16,381 bases of DNA from Rhodocyclaceae bacterium UBA5602. Its GTDB lineage: Bacteria > Pseudomonadota > Gammaproteobacteria > Burkholderiales > Rhodocyclaceae. The notes under the pieces are model-generated. The model did no database searches and was not told the DNA's origin. It saw only the letters and a list, made by a program, of their open reading frames with translations. A program made the translations under genes and the position numbers. The stretch lies in NCBI GenBank assembly GCA_002424865.1, contig DILC01000079.1, positions 1 to 16,381 of the forward strand, read 5' to 3'. Positions 14,370-16,381 of this stretch are shown piece after piece. Position 1 is the first letter of the stretch; each line of letters opens with the position of its first letter.

Positions 14370-14396
14370 GTATCACCTTTGCTATCAAGGATTCCC

Positions 14397-16001
14397 ATGA
14401 GCTCAACAATCATTTTGCCGCCAGGCATTCAAATCACTGCGCCCGTCACAGACGCATTTGCAAAAATCCTGACCCCGGATGCGCTGGCCTTCGTTGCCAA
14501 ACTCCACCACACTTTTGAGTCTCGCCGCCAGCGGCTATTGGCCGCACGCGTGCAGCGCCAGCAACGCATTGACGCAGGCGAGATACCTGACTTCCTGCCT
14601 GAAACCCGCAGTATTCGTGAAGGCGACTGGAAGATATCTCCGCTACCGCAAGCCCTGGCGCGTCGGCGCACCGAGATTACCGGTCCGGTGGAAGCAAAAA
14701 TGATCATCAACGCCTTTAATTCAGGCGCTGACAGCTACATGGCTGACTTTGAGGATTCCAACAGCCCGCAATGGGAAAATCAAATTCAAGGGCAAATCAA
14801 CTTGTACAAAGCCATTCGACGTGAGCTCACGCATACCAACGAAGCCGGCAAAAACTATAAGCTGAATGACACGATTGCCACTTTGCAGATTCGGCCACGC
14901 GGCTGGCATTTGGATGAGAAACATGTGCTAATCGATGGGCAACGCGTCTCCGGCGGAATTTTCGATTTTGCACTGGTGTTTTTTCATAATGCCAAGGAAC
15001 AAATCGCACGGGGCGCCGGGCCGTTTTATTACCTGCCCAAAATGGAAAGCCGCCTTGAAGCCCGCCTCTGGAATGATATTTTCGTCATGGCGCAAAATGA
15101 AATTGGCCTGCCGCAAGGTTCGATCAAGGCCACAGTACTCATCGAGACGATACTCGCCACCTTCGAGATGGAAGAAATCCTTTATGAGCTGCGCGAGCAC
15201 AGCGCGGGTCTGAACGCAGGACGTTGGGATTACATTTTCAGCTGTATCAAGAAATTCAAGCGCAACACCGACTTCTGCCTGGCTAATCGGTCGGCCATCA
15301 CCATGGAAGTGCCGTTTATGCGCAGCTACGCATTGGCATTGGTCAAAGCCTGCCACAAACGGGGCGCACCCGCCATAGGTGGCATGAGCGCCTTGATCCC
15401 CATTAAAAATGATCCGGTTGCCAATGAAAAGGCATTGGCAGGCATACGCCACGACAAAACGCGCGATGCCCATGATGGTTTTGATGGAGGTTGGGTGGCA
15501 CATCCGGGGCTGGTCGCCATTGCTGCCGAGGAGTTTCAGAAGGTTTTAGGGGATAGGCCCAATCAATGGGAGAAACAGCGCGATGAAAACTTTGGCGCAC
15601 GTGATTGGTTAAATTTTCAGCCCGAACAACCCATTACCGAAGCGGGCGTGCGTAACAACATCAATGTTGGCATTCACTATCTGGGTAGTTGGCTTGCGGG
15701 CAATGGCTGCGTGCCCATTCATAATCTAATGGAAGATGCGGCCACGGCGGAAATCAGCCGCTCGCAAATCTGGCAATGGGTCGCCTCGCCTAAGGGCAAG
15801 CTGGATGATGGCCGCAAAGTCAGCGCAGACATGGTTCGCCACCTGATTGCAGAAGAGCTGATCAACGTGAAAGCAAGCGTTTCACAAAGTGGTGATAAAA
15901 CTGAAACCTACGATCAAGCCGCCAGAATTTTTGAAGAAATGTCGCTGGCGGACAATTACCCGGAGTTCCTCACCCTACCGCTGTACGAAGCCATGCATTA
16001 A
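14397..16001 (+). CDS. aceB: Malate synthase A
   Basis: Second enzyme of the glyoxylate bypass: condenses glyoxylate with acetyl-CoA to malate, in the cytosol with Mg2+. I start it at ATG 14397 because AAGGA (14387-14391) lies 5 bases upstream. The resulting 534 residues fit the E. coli AceB size; an in-frame TTG at 14379 would add only six residues. The active-site arginine is R166 in QIRPRGWHLDEKH, and the general base is D447 in NLMEDAATAEISRSQ, both at E. coli numbering. FEDSNSPQW (118-126), PKMESRLEARLW (214-225), IGGMSALIP (327-335) and GGWVAHPGL (364-372) are family signatures. It lies 135 bases after aceA in the same direction. A terminator follows at once. Confidence 0.98.
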   Translation: MSSTIILPPGIQITAPVTDAFAKILTPDALAFVAKLHHTFESRRQRLLAARVQRQQRIDAGEIPDFLPETRSIREGDWKISPLPQALARRRTEITGPVEAKMIINAFNSGADSYMADFEDSNSPQWENQIQGQINLYKAIRRELTHTNEAGKNYKLNDTIATLQIRPRGWHLDEKHVLIDGQRVSGGIFDFALVFFHNAKEQIARGAGPFYYLPKMESRLEARLWNDIFVMAQNEIGLPQGSIKATVLIETILATFEMEEILYELREHSAGLNAGRWDYIFSCIKKFKRNTDFCLANRSAITMEVPFMRSYALALVKACHKRGAPAIGGMSALIPIKNDPVANEKALAGIRHDKTRDAHDGFDGGWVAHPGLVAIAAEEFQKVLGDRPNQWEKQRDENFGARDWLNFQPEQPITEAGVRNNINVGIHYLGSWLAGNGCVPIHNLMEDAATAEISRSQIWQWVASPKGKLDDGRKVSADMVRHLIAEELINVKASVSQSGDKTETYDQAARIFEEMSLADNYPEFLTLPLYEAMH

Positions 16002-16003
16002 AG

Positions 16004-16036
16004 AGCTGTTTGCAGATTTAAAACAGGCTGTTTTTT
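16004..16036 (+). terminator. Likely terminator of aceB
   Basis: AGCTGTTT (16004-16011) pairs with AAACAGGCT (16021-16029), one base bulged, followed by six T residues (16031-16036). It begins 3 bases after the stop codon. Confidence 0.55.
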
Positions 16037-16043
16037 ATTTTTT

Positions 16044-16097
16044 ACGCCGTCTCACCAGCGCCGACTTTTAATACAGCGCTGGCAAGGCGGCGTTTTT
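16044..16097 (+). terminator. Second aceB terminator containing intergenic repeat copy B
   Basis: ACGCCGTCTCACCAGCGC (16044-16061) pairs with 16076-16093 over 18 positions with three mismatches around a 14-base loop, followed by TTTTT (16093-16097). Bases 16044-16071 are the 28-base repeat seen after miaB and clpA. In this copy the pairing partner is a separate downstream arm, not the one used at clpA. Confidence 0.6.
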
Positions 16098-16177
16098 GTC
16101 ACATGAACGGCACATGAACACATGGCACACCTGGGGTTGGATATTCACACGATCCACACCCAAGGGGCGCCCTCTAC

Positions 16178-16381
16178 TTACGCTGTACCGGTACTGCCAA
16201 AACCACCCTGACTACGCCCGCTTTCGTCAAACGCGTCGACAAGGTTAAAACTCACTTGCACCACCGGTACAAAAACGAGTTGCGCCAAGCGATCCATAGG
16301 ATTGATGGTGAAAGTCTCATGCCCACGATTCCATGTCGATACAAAGAGCTCGCCTTGATAATCCGAGTCGATCAAGCCCAC
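16178..16381 (-). CDS. dut: dUTP diphosphatase, C-terminal part (runs off window)
   Basis: Trimeric enzyme hydrolysing dUTP to dUMP and pyrophosphate, which keeps uracil out of DNA and supplies thymidylate synthesis. Only the last 67 codons are present; the 5' end lies beyond the right edge, and the first codon seen is an internal GTG (Val), not a start. Motif 3 GLIDSDYQGEL is at the edge. Motif 4 is MDRLAQLVFVPV, and the C-terminal motif 5 RSQGGFGSTG, which closes over the nucleotide, is intact before the TAA at 16178-16180. The gene converges on aceB with 176 bases between. No convincing minus-strand terminator is seen. Confidence 0.95.
   Translation of the reverse strand: MGLIDSDYQGELFVSTWNRGHETFTINPMDRLAQLVFVPVVQVSFNLVDAFDESGRSQGGFGSTGTA

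Noticed and set aside
14379..14396. TTG start for aceB six codons upstream of the ATG
   Set aside because: The ATG at 14397 has AAGGA at ideal spacing and yields an E. coli-like length; a TTG start would place the ribosome-binding site inside the gene.
14928..15503. 191-codon minus-strand open frame inside aceB
   Set aside because: It lies fully antisense to a conserved gene, shows no family motif and has no ribosome-binding site; the open frame is a shadow of aceB codon usage.
16047..16056. GCCGTCTCAC resembling the Neisseria DNA uptake sequence GCCGTCTGAA
   Set aside because: Two of ten positions differ in the conserved end, it is not repeated in that form in the window, and the gene content does not specifically suggest Neisseriaceae.

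Overview
The window looks like an ordinary chromosomal housekeeping segment from a betaproteobacterium, probably order Burkholderiales or a close relative. The evidence is gene order and protein type: an anmK–erpA–argC–rpsI–rplM block, icd next to a 67-residue cold-shock protein and clpS–clpA, short A-type ErpA, and E. coli-like AceA, AceB and NADP-type Icd. Base composition is moderate, lower than most free-living Burkholderiales. Genus cannot be resolved from the sequence alone. I found no tRNA, rRNA, CRISPR array, intact insertion sequence or phage genes.

Layout. 73-1260 (-) tyrS is divergent from 1390-2538 (+) anmK, which converges on 2582-2932 (-) erpA. Upstream of erpA on the same strand lie argC (3086-4114) and the ribosomal operon rplM-rpsI (4251-5097). 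The ribosomal operon has a strong promoter and a perfect terminator. queC (5333-6016, -) is divergent from miaB (6091-7455, +). icd (7669-8898, +) follows miaB after a 213-base spacer rich in repeats and hairpins. A 479-base gene-poor stretch contains a GC-rich patch with a 30-base perfect palindrome and an 11-G run, probably a mobile-element or gene remnant. cspA (9378-9581, -) is divergent from the clpS-clpA operon (9970-12566, +). Then come aceA (12963-14261, +) and aceB (14397-16001, +). The 3' end of dut (-) runs off the right edge.

How the genes work together. Icd, AceA and AceB form the isocitrate branch point: Icd keeps carbon in the TCA cycle, while isocitrate lyase and malate synthase run the glyoxylate bypass. 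Icd keeps the serine that AceK phosphorylates in enterics, but no aceK is in the window. ClpS and ClpA are the adaptor and unfoldase of the ClpAP N-degron protease. TyrS, S9, L13, MiaB and QueC all serve translation or tRNA modification. ErpA supplies Fe-S clusters, for which MiaB is a plausible but unproven client. AnmK recycles cell-wall sugar and ArgC belongs to arginine synthesis.

Most of the novelty is between genes: a three-copy 28-base intergenic repeat at the 3' ends of miaB, clpA and aceB; a promoter that would make clpS mRNA leaderless, with a palindrome filling its spacer; a near-identical palindrome upstream of aceB; mutually exclusive hairpins and a three-unit purine-rich tandem repeat before icd; and the GC-rich patch after icd. 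I did not find an undescribed multi-gene system here.
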